64,000 bases of DNA from Rhodovibrio salinarum DSM 9154 (GTDB taxonomy: Bacteria; Pseudomonadota; Alphaproteobacteria; Kiloniellales; Rhodovibrionaceae). The position numbers and the translations under genes are program-made. Below are positions 1 to 8,599 of the stretch, piece after piece. Location: assembly GCF_000515255.1 (NCBI RefSeq), contig NZ_KI911559.1, forward strand, positions 811,170 through 875,169, in the 5' to 3' direction. Each line of letters opens with the position of its first letter. Within the stretch, counting starts at the first letter, position 1. The notes beneath the pieces are model-generated. The model had not been told where the DNA came from and did not search any database. It saw only the letters and a program-made list of their open reading frames with translations.

Positions 1-212
1 GACGCCTGCTCTCCCATCAGGAAGCAGGGCTGCGGCCGGTCGGGATCGCTGACCAGGTTGCGGTTGTTCCACACCGGCACGAAACGCGTTTGCCGGTCGA
101 GCAGGCGCGCGGCGACCCACGCCGGGTCGCTGCGCATCTGCGCGGCGCGGTCGAGCGAGCAGCCGGTGTAGGGGATTGGCCCAGCGGGCGATGTTGGCAC
201 GGATTCCATCAT
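1..212 (-). CDS. NAD(+) diphosphatase (NudC-like), N-terminal fragment
   Basis: The minus strand from an ATG at 212 (a second ATG follows at 209) stays open to the window edge. It encodes about 70 residues that resemble the NUDIX-like N-terminal domain placed before the catalytic domain in NADH/NAD(+) pyrophosphatases. The signs are PYTG-x-SLDRA near the start, then the stretch RFVPVWNNRNLV. Such enzymes cleave NAD(H), or NAD caps on RNA, to NMN and AMP. The Nudix box and any zinc ribbon lie outside the window, so the assignment rests on this domain only. The gene is divergent from the SRP RNA gene. Confidence 0.6.
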   Translation of the reverse strand, partial: MMESVPTSPAGPIPYTGCSLDRAAQMRSDPAWVAARLLDRQTRFVPVWNNRNLVSDPDRPQPCFLMGEQA

Positions 213-316
213 CTGCACCCATCGCACAGCTGTTGTGCCGTGGCAACTTGGTGCGAAGCGTTCGTGCGTCCGGGCGATCCTTGATTCATGTCGCTCCAGG
301 GTCCATAACCTGCACA

Positions 317-412
317 GGGAGACTGGCGGCGGACGGGCCGCCGGGTAACCCGGTCAGGTCCGGAAGGAAGCAGCCGTAACCGGTCAGGCCTGGGTCGTCC
401 GTTCAGTCTCCC
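317..412 (+). ncRNA. ffs: Signal recognition particle RNA (4.5S type)
   Basis: The 96-nt segment opens with GGGAGACTG and closes with CAGTCTCCC, which pair as the terminal stem. The middle carries the highly conserved SRP domain-IV core, GGTCAGGTCCGGAAGGAAGC followed by AGCC. This core binds Ffh, and the particle targets nascent membrane and secreted proteins to the membrane. Placement just upstream of dnaX is usual in alphaproteobacteria. The ends are set by the terminal stem and could be off by one or two bases. Confidence 0.95.
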
Positions 413-553
413 ACCCCTTGCTCGCCGCCGCCGCGCGCGGGCGTCGCGCGCCGCTGGTCTTGGTATAGGCCAACCAGCGCCTGTTCAGCGACGCGGCGCA
501 GGCGGTGGTGTTTTTTAACGTGTACGCCCCGACAGCGGTTCCCGGCGCTTTCC

Positions 554-2545
554 ATGTCCGATTCGCACGACGCCGCACCGCCCGCCGATCCAGCCGATGG
601 CGGGAGCGGCGCAGCCACGTCTTCCAACGTCGGGGCGCCCGATCCCTACCGCGTGCTCGCCCGGAAATACCGGCCGGAGACGTTCGACGATCTGATCGGT
701 CAGGATGCGCTGGTGCGGACCCTGACCAATGCACTGCAGGCCGGGCGGATGCCCCAGGCCTTCGTCCTGACCGGCGTGCGTGGGGTCGGCAAGACCACGA
801 CCGCCCGGATCATCGCCCGGGCGTTGAACTGCATCGGTCCGGATGGGCAGGGCGGACCGACACCGCGGCCCTGCGGGGTGTGCGAGCACTGCACCGCGAT
901 CGCGCAGGACCGGCACGTCGACGTCATCGAGATGGACGCCGCGAGCCGCACCGGCGTTGACGACATCCGCGATCTGATCGACGGCGTGCGCTATCGCCCG
1001 GTGACCGCCCGGCGGAAGGTCTACATCGTGGACGAGGTCCACATGCTCTCCAAGAACGCCTTCAACGCGTTGTTGAAGACGCTGGAGGAGCCGCCGGAAC
1101 ACGTCACCTTTGTCTTCGCCACCACTGAAATCCGCAAGGTCCCGGTCACGGTGCTGTCGCGCTGCATGCGCTTTGACCTGCGCCGGGTCGACCAGGACAC
1201 GCTGGTCCAGCATTTCCGCAACCTGCTGACCAAGGAAGGCATCGCGGCCGAGGATCAGGCGCTCGCCATGGTCGCGCGGGCGGCCGATGGCTCGGTGCGC
1301 GACGGGCTGTCGCTGCTCGACCAGGCCTCCGCGCTGTCCGGCGGTGAGATCGGCGAGCCGGTCGTGAAGGATATGCTGGGCCTGGCCGACCGGGGGCGGG
1401 TCTACGATCTGTACGATGCTGTCCTGGGCGGACAGGCGAAGCAGGCGCTCGATGTCTTGGCCGATCTGTACGATGCCGGCGCCGATCCCGCGGTGGTGTT
1501 GCAGGACCTGCTGGAGGTCACCCACACCCTGACCCGTTTGCAGGTCGTGGGGGCGGGCGAGGCGCTGGCCGGTCTGCCGGAGGTCGAACGCACGCGCGGG
1601 GCGGAGATGGCCAAGGCGCTCAATCCCGCCCAGTTGGCGCGCAACTGGCAAATGCTGTTGAAGGGCCTGCAGGAAACCCAGAACGCGCCGCAGCCGCGCC
1701 AGGCCGCGGAGATGGTGCTGTTGCGCCTGGTCTACGCCGGCGAGCTGCCGACCCCGGGAGAGTTGGTTAAGCAGCTGAAGGGGGAGGGCGGCGCCGTTTC
1801 CGGCGGGGGGCGCGGTGGATCTGTCGGCGGTGGCGGTGCGTCCGCGGGAAACGCCGGTAGCGCGCAGGCGTCGCGGTCGTCGGTCGAGGCGTCGGGCGGC
1901 GGCGGAACGCAGACCCGGGCGGTTCAGGGAGCCGGTGGCGCGACCGCACAGCGTCAGGCCGCCCCCGCGCCCGAGCAGACGCCGGAGCCCGCCGATCAGG
2001 CACAGACCGAGGCCACCCCGGAGCTGCCGCAGCCGCAGAGCTTTCAGGACGTGGTCAAGCTGGCCAGCGACAAACGCGAGCTGAAGCTGGCCGCCGATCT
2101 ACGCAATGCGGTTCATCTGGTGCGTTTCGAGCCGGGGCATATCGAGGTCCGACCGAACGCCAACGCGCCCAAGGATCTGGCCGGCAATCTGGGGCGGCTG
2201 CTGTCGGACTGGACGGGTCGGCGGTGGGTCGTTTCCCTGTCCCAGGACGCGGGCGATCCGACGCTGTTCGAGCAGGAGCAGCAACGCAAGGCGGAAGAAC
2301 GCGCGCGCCTGCTGCAGCACCCCAAGGTGCAGGCCGTGCTCGAAACCTTTCCAGGTGCCAAGCTGATCAACTACACAGGCGCTGACGGGCCGGGAAGCGC
2401 GCCGGCGGTGCCGGATGACGCATCCGATGATGACGGCGAAGCGTCGGCCGAGGCGCCGGGCGACGATGGGCTGGATCAGATCGACGATCCGGACCACGAC
2501 GGCTACGGCGATGAAATCGATCCTAATGACCCGCGCTTTCAGTGA
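554..2545 (+). CDS. dnaX: DNA polymerase III subunit gamma/tau
   Basis: This is the clamp-loader ATPase that loads the beta clamp and tethers core polymerases at the fork. In the 663-residue product the AAA+ module has a Walker A GVRGVGKT at residues 74-81 and a zinc module with C93, C107, C110 and C113. A DEVH Walker B lies at 160-163 and the SRC sensor motif at 202-204. A low-complexity Gly/Ala/Gln linker of roughly 400-490 precedes the tau-type C-terminal domain, which ends in an Asp/Glu-rich tail. Full tau length is encoded. I see no A-rich slippery site for a short gamma form, only a run of six G at 1805-1810. The gene heads the dnaX-ybaB-recR cluster. Confidence 0.97.
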   Translation: MSDSHDAAPPADPADGGSGAATSSNVGAPDPYRVLARKYRPETFDDLIGQDALVRTLTNALQAGRMPQAFVLTGVRGVGKTTTARIIARALNCIGPDGQGGPTPRPCGVCEHCTAIAQDRHVDVIEMDAASRTGVDDIRDLIDGVRYRPVTARRKVYIVDEVHMLSKNAFNALLKTLEEPPEHVTFVFATTEIRKVPVTVLSRCMRFDLRRVDQDTLVQHFRNLLTKEGIAAEDQALAMVARAADGSVRDGLSLLDQASALSGGEIGEPVVKDMLGLADRGRVYDLYDAVLGGQAKQALDVLADLYDAGADPAVVLQDLLEVTHTLTRLQVVGAGEALAGLPEVERTRGAEMAKALNPAQLARNWQMLLKGLQETQNAPQPRQAAEMVLLRLVYAGELPTPGELVKQLKGEGGAVSGGGRGGSVGGGGASAGNAGSAQASRSSVEASGGGGTQTRAVQGAGGATAQRQAAPAPEQTPEPADQAQTEATPELPQPQSFQDVVKLASDKRELKLAADLRNAVHLVRFEPGHIEVRPNANAPKDLAGNLGRLLSDWTGRRWVVSLSQDAGDPTLFEQEQQRKAEERARLLQHPKVQAVLETFPGAKLINYTGADGPGSAPAVPDDASDDDGEASAEAPGDDGLDQIDDPDHDGYGDEIDPNDPRFQ

Positions 2546-2644
2546 CCCCACATGAAGGCTGACGGCGCATGAACTAGGTGTGGGCGGCAGTCTAGGACAC
2601 CGCCTGGATACTTCCGAATTCCCCCGCGAGGAGGCGAGGCCGAG

Positions 2645-2971
2645 ATGAAGAACCTGAGCAACATGATGAAGCAGGCGCAGCAGATGCAGGAAAAAATGCA
2701 GGAGATGCAGGAGCGCCTGGCCCAGGAAGAGATCACCGGCACGGCCGGCGGCGGCATGGTGCAGGTCACGATTACCGGCAAGGGGCAGACCAGCAAGGTG
2801 TCGATCGATCCCTCGCTGATCGATCCGAACGAGGGTGGCGTGCTGGAAGATCTGGTCGCCGCGGCCAATAACGATGCACGTCAGAAGCTGGACGAGTATA
2901 CCCAGCAGCAGATGTCCGAACTGACCGGCGGCATGGACCTGCCGGCCGGCTTCAAGCTGCCGGGCATGTAA
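2645..2971 (+). CDS. YbaB/EbfC family nucleoid-associated protein
   Basis: This 108-residue protein belongs to the YbaB/EbfC family of small dimeric DNA-binding proteins. These associate with the nucleoid and are nearly always encoded between dnaX and recR, as here. The N-terminal helix is Met/Gln-rich (MMKQAQQMQEKMQEMQERL). The family core follows, with TGTAGGGMVQVTITGKG and a segment on SIDPSLIDP. A good ribosome binding site, GAGGAGGCGAGG, lies just before the ATG. Length and start match the family. The exact DNA target and role are not settled for the family as a whole. Confidence 0.93.
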   Translation: MKNLSNMMKQAQQMQEKMQEMQERLAQEEITGTAGGGMVQVTITGKGQTSKVSIDPSLIDPNEGGVLEDLVAAANNDARQKLDEYTQQQMSELTGGMDLPAGFKLPGM

Positions 2972-3034
2972 ATCCGCGCGCGGCAAGCCCCTGGGCGCCC
3001 GCGTTGTCCGTCACACCAACACTGGAGACCACAG

Positions 3035-3223
3035 ATGGCGAACAGTCATACCAAGAGCGTGACCGATATGGAGATCGAGGAGTACCGCGCCCACAAGCAC
3101 CGCAAGCGCGAGGACTTCCTCAAGCAGTTTCCGCCCAAGGAGCGCCCGAAGCACCGGGCCCAGGCGCGCGCGATCGTGCGTCAGGACGACAAGCGGCGGA
3201 AGGATATCGGGCTCGAGACCTGA
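3035..3223 (+). CDS. Small highly charged protein of unknown function
   Basis: I do not recognise this 62-residue protein. It is very rich in Lys, Arg, Glu and His, with no membrane segment, and starts MANSHTKSVTDMEIEEYR. A GGAG element sits about 10 nt before the ATG. It lies between ybaB and recR in the same direction with short gaps on both sides, so it is probably co-transcribed with them. The composition suggests a nucleic-acid or ribosome-associated peptide, but that is inference only. Its place inside a conserved cluster and its good start site make it more likely real than chance. Confidence 0.6.
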   Translation: MANSHTKSVTDMEIEEYRAHKHRKREDFLKQFPPKERPKHRAQARAIVRQDDKRRKDIGLET

Positions 3224-3248
3224 TCCAACGCGAGCACGCTGAGCCGTC

Positions 3249-3836
3249 GTGGCCGTCAACGAGATCGACAAGCTGATCCAGCTGCTGGGCCGTCTGCCTG
3301 GGCTTGGGCCGCGCTCGGCCCGGCGGGCGGTGCTGTACCTGATGAAGCGCCGCGACCAGTTGATGGTGCCGCTGGCTCAGGCGATGCAGGCCGCTGCGGA
3401 GAAGATTCGGGCCTGCTCGGAATGCGGCAACCTGGATGCGCAGGACCCTTGTGCCGTCTGCCGCGATCCCGAGCGCGACAGCCATGTGATCTGTGTGGTC
3501 GAGGACGTGGGCGACCTTTGGGCGCTGGAACGTACCAGTGCGTTCAAGGGGCGCTACCACGTCCTCGGCGGCACGCTGTCGGCGCTCGATGGTCGCGGGC
3601 CGGAACAGCTGAACCTGGACCGGCTGGTCCGGCGGGTGCAGGAGCAGGGCGTGGACGAGGTGATCCTCGCCCTTTCCGCCACTGTCGATGGCCAGACGAC
3701 CGCCCACTACATCGCCGAAAAGCTCCGCGCCCACGGCGTGGCAGTCACGCGCCTGGCTCACGGCGTTCCGGTCGGCGGCGAACTTGACTACCTGGATGAC
3801 GGCACTTTGACCGCTGCGCTCAACGCACGGAAGTAG
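3249..3836 (+). CDS. recR: Recombination protein RecR
   Basis: RecR works with RecO (and RecF) to load RecA onto gapped single-stranded DNA during recombinational repair. The 195-residue product has the usual order. A helix-hairpin-helix region comes first, around [20 protein letters not shown]4 zinc finger follows (CSECGN...DPCAVC), then a TOPRIM domain starting at [10 protein letters not shown] with the conserved acidic residue, then the Walker-B-like C-terminal part. The start is a GTG at 3249, which gives the standard N-terminus and length. The gene ends the dnaX-ybaB-recR unit. Confidence 0.96.
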   Translation: MAVNEIDKLIQLLGRLPGLGPRSARRAVLYLMKRRDQLMVPLAQAMQAAAEKIRACSECGNLDAQDPCAVCRDPERDSHVICVVEDVGDLWALERTSAFKGRYHVLGGTLSALDGRGPEQLNLDRLVRRVQEQGVDEVILALSATVDGQTTAHYIAEKLRAHGVAVTRLAHGVPVGGELDYLDDGTLTAALNARK

Positions 3837-3893
3837 GGCCGCGCAATCGCCATAGTGCCTCAGCACGCTTCATGTGAGGGATCGAGCAGGAAC

Positions 3894-5300
3894 ATGGATA
3901 TGACGCGCAGCACCCTGACCGCGCTTGCCACTGTCGCCGCGCTTGTCGCCGGCCCGGCCGCCGCGCAGCAGGATAGCGCCCCGGATGTGCCGGCCGCAGC
4001 AGGCGGCGATCGGCTGGCGATCTACCAGGACGATCTGGCGCTGGTCACGACCGCGCGGTCGGTCACGCTGGAGCCCGGTACCGCGCAATTGCAGATCGAC
4101 CGGATCAGTCCGCGTATCGTCCCCGGCAGCCTGGACGTGGCGGCCCCGGGCCTGCAGGTCACGCAGCAGCGGCTGGCGCCCTGGCCGCTCGACCGCCGCG
4201 CGCTCCTGGCGGCGCACCTGGGCCGCGAGGTAACGCTGGTGCGTCCGGGGGCGAACGGCGGTGACGGCGCGCGGGTGACCGCCACGCTGCTGTCGATCGA
4301 AAATGGCTTGGTGTTGCGCGTCGACGACCGGATCGAGGTCGATCCCGCCGGACGGATCGTCTTTCCCGACCTGCCCGACAGCCTGTCCACCAGTCCGCGC
4401 GCGGATATCCGCGTCAATGTCGAAGAGGCCGGCGACCGACGCCTGACCCTGCGCTACCTGACCCAAGGGCTGTCCTGGTCGACCCAGTACGTCGCGCGCT
4501 ACGACGCGGAGGCTGGGGTCATGGACCTCTCCGGCATGGCACGGATCGAAAACGACCTGCCGGTTGCCTTCGGTGCCCGGCAGGTGCGCCTGCTGGCCGG
4601 GCAGGTGTCGCAAGTTAACGGCGACGAGGGCGGCGGCCCCGGCCCCCGGAAGATGGCGGCGATGGCCGCCCGGGTGGAGGATGCGCGCGTGCCCACGCCG
4701 CAGACGCAGGCGGACCTGAAGGTCTATCCCCTGCCGGATGCCCTGGACCTGCCCGCCGGTGGCCAGGTGCAGGTGCCGCTGATGCAGGTGGAAGAGGTGC
4801 CCGTCGAGCGGGAGTATCGCCTGACCGGCCTGGCTACGGCCTATCCCTACAACGGCGTGCGCGGGCCGTCGGCCGCCAGTGTGCGGCTGCGTGTGCCGGA
4901 CACCTCGGAGGCCGGGTTCGGCCAGCCGCTGCCGGCGGGCACGCTGCGCGTCTATGCTGGCGATCTTTATCGGGGGGCGCAGCAGATCGACGATATCCCG
5001 GTTGGTGGCGAGCTGACGGTCAATCTGGGCCGGGCATTCGACGTCACTGCGACGGCGCGGCAGACCGACTACACCCAGTTGAGCGAGCGCAGCTACGAGA
5101 CCGCGCAGGAAATCACGGTGAGCAACGCCAAGGATCAGGCGGTGCAGGTGAAGGTCCGGGGCCACTTCCCAGCGGACTGGGAGATGCGTCGGGAAAGCCA
5201 TTCCCACGATTCGGAGGATGCCAGCACGCCCGTCTGGACGCTGGAGGTGCCGGCCGGCGGCGAGACCGTGCTGAGCTACCGCGTGCGCGTGCGCAACTAA
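3894..5300 (+). CDS. DUF4139 domain-containing exported protein
   Basis: The 468-residue product begins with a clear signal peptide (MDMTRSTLTALATVAALVAG, then a PAAAQ cleavage region). The rest is predicted periplasmic and rich in beta structure. It matches proteins carrying DUF4139, with SLSTSPRADIRVNV and the late segments YETAQEITVSNAKDQAVQVKV and TVLSYRVRVRN. The molecular role of this family is not known to me. I chose the ATG at 3894, next to an AGCAGG ribosome binding site, over an in-frame GTG at 3855, because only the ATG places the signal peptide at the N-terminus. It ends two bases before the next gene. Confidence 0.8.
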   Translation: MDMTRSTLTALATVAALVAGPAAAQQDSAPDVPAAAGGDRLAIYQDDLALVTTARSVTLEPGTAQLQIDRISPRIVPGSLDVAAPGLQVTQQRLAPWPLDRRALLAAHLGREVTLVRPGANGGDGARVTATLLSIENGLVLRVDDRIEVDPAGRIVFPDLPDSLSTSPRADIRVNVEEAGDRRLTLRYLTQGLSWSTQYVARYDAEAGVMDLSGMARIENDLPVAFGARQVRLLAGQVSQVNGDEGGGPGPRKMAAMAARVEDARVPTPQTQADLKVYPLPDALDLPAGGQVQVPLMQVEEVPVEREYRLTGLATAYPYNGVRGPSAASVRLRVPDTSEAGFGQPLPAGTLRVYAGDLYRGAQQIDDIPVGGELTVNLGRAFDVTATARQTDYTQLSERSYETAQEITVSNAKDQAVQVKVRGHFPADWEMRRESHSHDSEDASTPVWTLEVPAGGETVLSYRVRVRN

Positions 5301-5302
5301 CC

Positions 5303-5857
5303 GTGGTCTTACCCGGCGAGCACGCCGCCGCCCATCCCCTCGACATCGGCGAGATCGCGGCGGGACAGCTGAGGCTGCTGCCGCTCGGCGTCGATGACGT
5401 CGAGGAACTTCGCGCGGTCACCAGCGACCCCGCCGTCACTTCGGTCATTCCTTTTCTGCCGGAGCCGTTCGGTCTGCAGCAGGCCGAGGCGCTGCTCGCC
5501 CGGACGGCGCAGGGACGCGACCTCTACCTCGGTATCCGCGCTGGTCGCGACGGTGTGGTGCCGGAGGTGCCCGCGGGCACGCTCCTGGGGGTGTTGGGCG
5601 TCCACCTGCGCGGGGCGGAGGAGATCGAAATCGGCTATTGGCTACCCGGCCGCTATCACGGCCACGGCATCGCTGGCACCGTCGCGCCTGCTGCGGCTGC
5701 CGTCTACGCGCGTGCGTTTCCTGACCGTCGCCTGATTGCCGAGTGCCATCCGGACAATACCGCCAGTCAGCGGGTGCTCGCCCGTGCCGGGTTCCGACCG
5801 CTGGGTGATCCGGGTCAGCGGCCGAGCCGGGAACTGTACCTCTACGATCCGGGGTGA
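5303..5857 (+). CDS. GNAT family N-acetyltransferase
   Basis: This 184-residue protein has the RimJ/RimL-type acetyltransferase pattern. An N-terminal LRLLPLGVDDVEELRAVTSDP leads into a core with EIEIGYWLPGRYHGHGIAG, where the Gly-rich turn should bind acetyl-CoA. The late segment is ECHPDNTASQRVLARAGFRPLG. Such enzymes move an acetyl group from acetyl-CoA to a protein N-terminus or a small amine. The substrate cannot be read from the sequence. The GTG start at 5303 follows the DUF4139 stop at once, which suggests translational coupling. Confidence 0.85.
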   Translation: MVLPGEHAAAHPLDIGEIAAGQLRLLPLGVDDVEELRAVTSDPAVTSVIPFLPEPFGLQQAEALLARTAQGRDLYLGIRAGRDGVVPEVPAGTLLGVLGVHLRGAEEIEIGYWLPGRYHGHGIAGTVAPAAAAVYARAFPDRRLIAECHPDNTASQRVLARAGFRPLGDPGQRPSRELYLYDPG

Positions 5858-5905
5858 GCCTTGGCGCTCTGGACAGCCGGGCGCGTGCAGCCTACCCCTC
5901 GATCC

Positions 5906-6946
5906 ATGACCGATTCGCCTCAGACCGATTTCTGGCCCGACAGCGGCTACGACCTGCTGCAGGTGCGCGACGACGGCCGGCTCGCCGTCACCGACGCCTA
6001 TCTCCGTCGTTTCCTGCAACGCCCCGAACTCGCGCCGGTGGCCGAGTCCAACGCGGCCGAGCGCCAGCTGCATGCCGAGCTGCTGGACAGACCCCGCATG
6101 GCGGTGCCCGACAGCCGGCTGGATGCGCTGGGCGATCCGGATGCGGTGGAGAACTATCAGGTCGCGCTCGCCTTCCGCGACCGGCTGGTGCAGTCGGGAA
6201 CGCTGGAAGCGGCCTATCTGGGCCTGTTCCTGAACCCGGGCGCGCACGGCGGTGTGCCGGTGCCGCCCCTGTTCGTCGATCTGCTGGCTCAGGCGATCGT
6301 CCGGCACCTGATCGCGGGCACGCAGGACGCGTTGAGGGCGCGTGCGGCCGAGTTGTTGTTCCGCGAGCAGGCGGTGACGATCAACGAGGGCTTCATCATG
6401 ACCGCCGACCACGCGGTGGTGGAGAGGCATGCCGAGGGCGGCGGCTTCGGCGATCTCGGCCGGCTGGTCCAGCAGGCGCAAACGCCGCTGCGCACCGTCG
6501 ATCTGGACGTGCTGGACAGCGAGACCGCGCACACCTACTGGGCGCGCGCGCACAAGCACGACACGGTGCTGAACCTGAACTTCGCGGGCGACGGGTTGGA
6601 CGCCTTCTGCCGGGTGCTGGAGGCGTGGGTGGCCCACATGCTAGGCGTCCGCGTGGCGATCCAGCCGGTGCAGCAGATCACCGACGCCCGCTGGGTCTGG
6701 CACGTCGGCCTGGACAAGGAGGCGAGCCGGCTGCTCGACGACCTGTGGCACGGCGCGGAGGTGGGGGACGCGCGGTTGGCGCGTCTGCTCTCGCTGTTCC
6801 GCCTGGAGTTCCAGGACCCCAGCGTGATGATCGCCGACATCCAGGGGAGGCCGGTCTATCTCGCGCTGATGATGACCGAGGACAAACGCCTCAAGCTCAA
6901 GCCGCAGAACCTGCTGCTCAACTTGCCGCTCGCCGAGCGGGCTTGA
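5906..6946 (+). CDS. DUF6352 family protein
   Basis: This 346-residue cytoplasmic protein resembles the DUF6352 family of alphaproteobacteria. It starts TDFWPDSGYDLLQVRDDGRL and carries long amphipathic segments through LGDPDAVENYQVALAFRDRL. It has no signal peptide, no membrane helix and no nucleotide motif that I can see. The function is unknown. I chose the ATG at 5906. An in-frame TTG at 5861 would add 15 residues that look unlike the family start. The gene sits 48 bp after the acetyltransferase and probably shares its transcript. Confidence 0.75.
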   Translation: MTDSPQTDFWPDSGYDLLQVRDDGRLAVTDAYLRRFLQRPELAPVAESNAAERQLHAELLDRPRMAVPDSRLDALGDPDAVENYQVALAFRDRLVQSGTLEAAYLGLFLNPGAHGGVPVPPLFVDLLAQAIVRHLIAGTQDALRARAAELLFREQAVTINEGFIMTADHAVVERHAEGGGFGDLGRLVQQAQTPLRTVDLDVLDSETAHTYWARAHKHDTVLNLNFAGDGLDAFCRVLEAWVAHMLGVRVAIQPVQQITDARWVWHVGLDKEASRLLDDLWHGAEVGDARLARLLSLFRLEFQDPSVMIADIQGRPVYLALMMTEDKRLKLKPQNLLLNLPLAERA

Positions 6947-6955
6947 GGCCGTCGG

Positions 6956-7141
6956 TTAGTCCGTGCGCAGATCGCTCGTGAACGAGAGGGCGGTTTCGAC
7001 CCACACCGCGACCAGATCGTTGCTGACCGCGCGTGCGTCCTGCGCCAGCGCCGGCGAGGCCATCATCGCCCCGCCCACGGCGACTCCAAGGGTGATCAGG
7101 ATCGCGCAAGAGATCGCGACCGCCTTCAGCCAAGCTTTCAT
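6956..7141 (-). CDS. Small exported or membrane-anchored protein, unknown function
   Basis: The 61-residue product starts MKAWLKAVAISCAILITLGV. A hydrophobic stretch follows and then SPALAQ, a plausible signal-peptidase I site, leaving a mature part of only about 27 residues. A GAAAGG element about 10 nt before the ATG supports the start. The gene is convergent with the DUF6352 gene, whose stop lies 10 bp away. I do not recognise the protein. It could be a small envelope peptide, or only a short chance frame with a hydrophobic start. Confidence 0.5.
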   Translation of the reverse strand: MKAWLKAVAISCAILITLGVAVGGAMMASPALAQDARAVSNDLVAVWVETALSFTSDLRTD

Positions 7142-7411
7142 CGCGGGCGCCTTTCGTTAACGTTCGGTAATACTTTAGCGCGGGCTTGCGCCGCCGGCCA
7201 ACCCTGGCACGGCGAGGTCACGGGCGGGGGCCAGGCGATAAGATCCGTGAGGCCCCTGCAACTCTCCGATCTTCGGTCGGCGGCTTCAGCACGCGTGTTT
7301 TGGGGTAAGTGGGGCCCAGTGGTGGTGAGCGCGTGCCTTGTCGTGGCGGCAACGCTACGCTACGGCTGATCTCACCCGATCCCCTCACCCACGAAAGCCG
7401 GATACTTCCCC

Positions 7412-8410
7412 ATGCGCGATATCGACCAGCCTTCCCAGGTCGGCTGCTCCATCGACCTGTCGGCCAATGGCAAGCAGCACGGCCACATGATGGTGCCGCA
7501 TTCCCGCAACGAGAGCGCGTGGGGCACGCTGATGGTGCCGATCGCCAGCGTGAAGAACGGCGATGGGCCGGTCATGCTGGTCACGGCCGGCAACCACGGC
7601 GACGAGTACGAGGGCCAGCTGGCGGTGCTCAAGCTGTTGAACCGGCTCAGTGCCGACGGCTTCAAGGGACAGCTGATCGCGATCCCGGCGCTCAACCTGC
7701 TGGCTCAGCGCGCCGACACCCGGGTCAGCCCGCAGGACAACGGCAACATGAACCGGGCCTTCCCCGGCCATCCGCGCGGTACCGTCACCCAGCGGGTGGC
7801 GCACTTCGTCTGGCAACAATTGATGCCGCGCGCGGATATCGTGGTCGACCTGCACTCCGGCGGACATTCGCTCAACTTCGTGCCGTCGGCGGTGATGCAC
7901 GAGCTGCCCGACAAGGAGCTGCAGGCGAAGACGGAGGCCGCGCTGAAGGCGTTCGGTGCGCCGGTGGCCCTGCAGCTCGTCGAGCTCGACGCGGTTGGCA
8001 TGCTCGATACGGCGGCGGAGGAGATGGGCAAGCTGTTCATCTCCACCGAGCTCGGCGGCGCGGCGATGGTGACGCCGGAGACGGTGGGCGTCGCCGATCG
8101 CGGGCTCGACAACCTGCTCAAGCACTTCGGCATGATCGAGGGGGCGCCGAGCGGCCACCAAAGCCGGATGATGACCACCCCGGACGGTGCCTACACGATG
8201 TCCCATCACGCCGGCCTGTACGAGCCGCTGGTCGAGTTGGGGGAGGAGGTCAAGGCCGGGCAGGAGATCGCCCGCGTGCACTTCCTGGAGGACGGCGGGC
8301 ATGCACCGGTCGCCTACACCGCCCCGATCTCCGGCCTGCTCTACTGCCGCCGCGTCCAGGGCTGGTGCGGCCGCGGCGACACCTTGGCCCTGGTCGCGCA
8401 AGACCTGTAG
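7412..8410 (+). CDS. doeB: DoeB-like deacetylase, succinylglutamate desuccinylase/aspartoacylase family
   Basis: The 332-residue protein is a zinc carboxypeptidase-fold deacylase. It has metal ligands H62 and E65 in GNHGDEYEG and H148 in DLHSGG. The segments HSRNESAWGTLMVPI and GMLDTAAEEMGKLFISTELGG resemble DoeB, which removes acetate from N-alpha-acetyl-2,4-diaminobutyrate in ectoine breakdown. The length matches. No other ectoine catabolic genes (doeA, doeC, doeD) are visible nearby. Either this is an orphan copy or its substrate is a related N-acyl amino acid. A 270-bp gap upstream should hold its promoter. An upstream GTG extension was rejected as unlike the family start. Confidence 0.75.
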   Translation: MRDIDQPSQVGCSIDLSANGKQHGHMMVPHSRNESAWGTLMVPIASVKNGDGPVMLVTAGNHGDEYEGQLAVLKLLNRLSADGFKGQLIAIPALNLLAQRADTRVSPQDNGNMNRAFPGHPRGTVTQRVAHFVWQQLMPRADIVVDLHSGGHSLNFVPSAVMHELPDKELQAKTEAALKAFGAPVALQLVELDAVGMLDTAAEEMGKLFISTELGGAAMVTPETVGVADRGLDNLLKHFGMIEGAPSGHQSRMMTTPDGAYTMSHHAGLYEPLVELGEEVKAGQEIARVHFLEDGGHAPVAYTAPISGLLYCRRVQGWCGRGDTLALVAQDL

Positions 8411-8416
8411 GGCGGT

Positions 8417-8451
8417 TCACCACCAAGGCACGAAGGCACCAAGAGGCCGTG
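8417..8451. repeat. 35-bp inverted repeat, left copy
   Basis: This segment is repeated without mismatch in inverted orientation at 8556-8590, with 104 bp between. It contains CACCAAGGCACGAAGGCACC. The copies occupy the gap between the convergent genes for the DoeB-like protein and RF2. Read through, the motif encodes TTKARRHQEA, which I recall from many doubtful hypothetical proteins in diverse bacterial genomes. That suggests a dispersed extragenic palindrome-type repeat. Confidence 0.9.
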
Positions 8452-8555
8452 AAGCCCGCGATCTAGAAGAAGGAGCTCGTTCGGTAGTCGGCCTCCAGTT
8501 GGTAAAAGCGCCCGCGATTTGATCCGAGGCGAGACTCCCCTTTGGGCCGTGTTCG

Positions 8556-8590
8556 CACGGCCTCTTGGTGCCTTCGTGCCTTGGTGGTGA
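8556..8590. repeat. 35-bp inverted repeat, right copy
   Basis: This is the exact reverse complement of 8417-8451. It lies 9 bp past the prfB stop codon. Transcripts from either neighbouring gene could fold into a 35-bp stem with a 104-nt loop, which may protect 3' ends or end transcription. No T-run follows on either side, so a classical intrinsic terminator is not evident. Confidence 0.9.
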
Positions 8591-8599
8591 GCTTCTCCT

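Noticed and set aside
515..1651. A 378-codon minus-strand frame opposite dnaX
   Set aside because: Antisense shadow of dnaX with no ribosome binding site and no recognisable motif.
1805..1810. A run of six G in dnaX as a slippage site for a short gamma form
   Set aside because: There is no stop soon after in the shifted frame that I can link to a pseudoknot or stem, and the known site uses an A-run.
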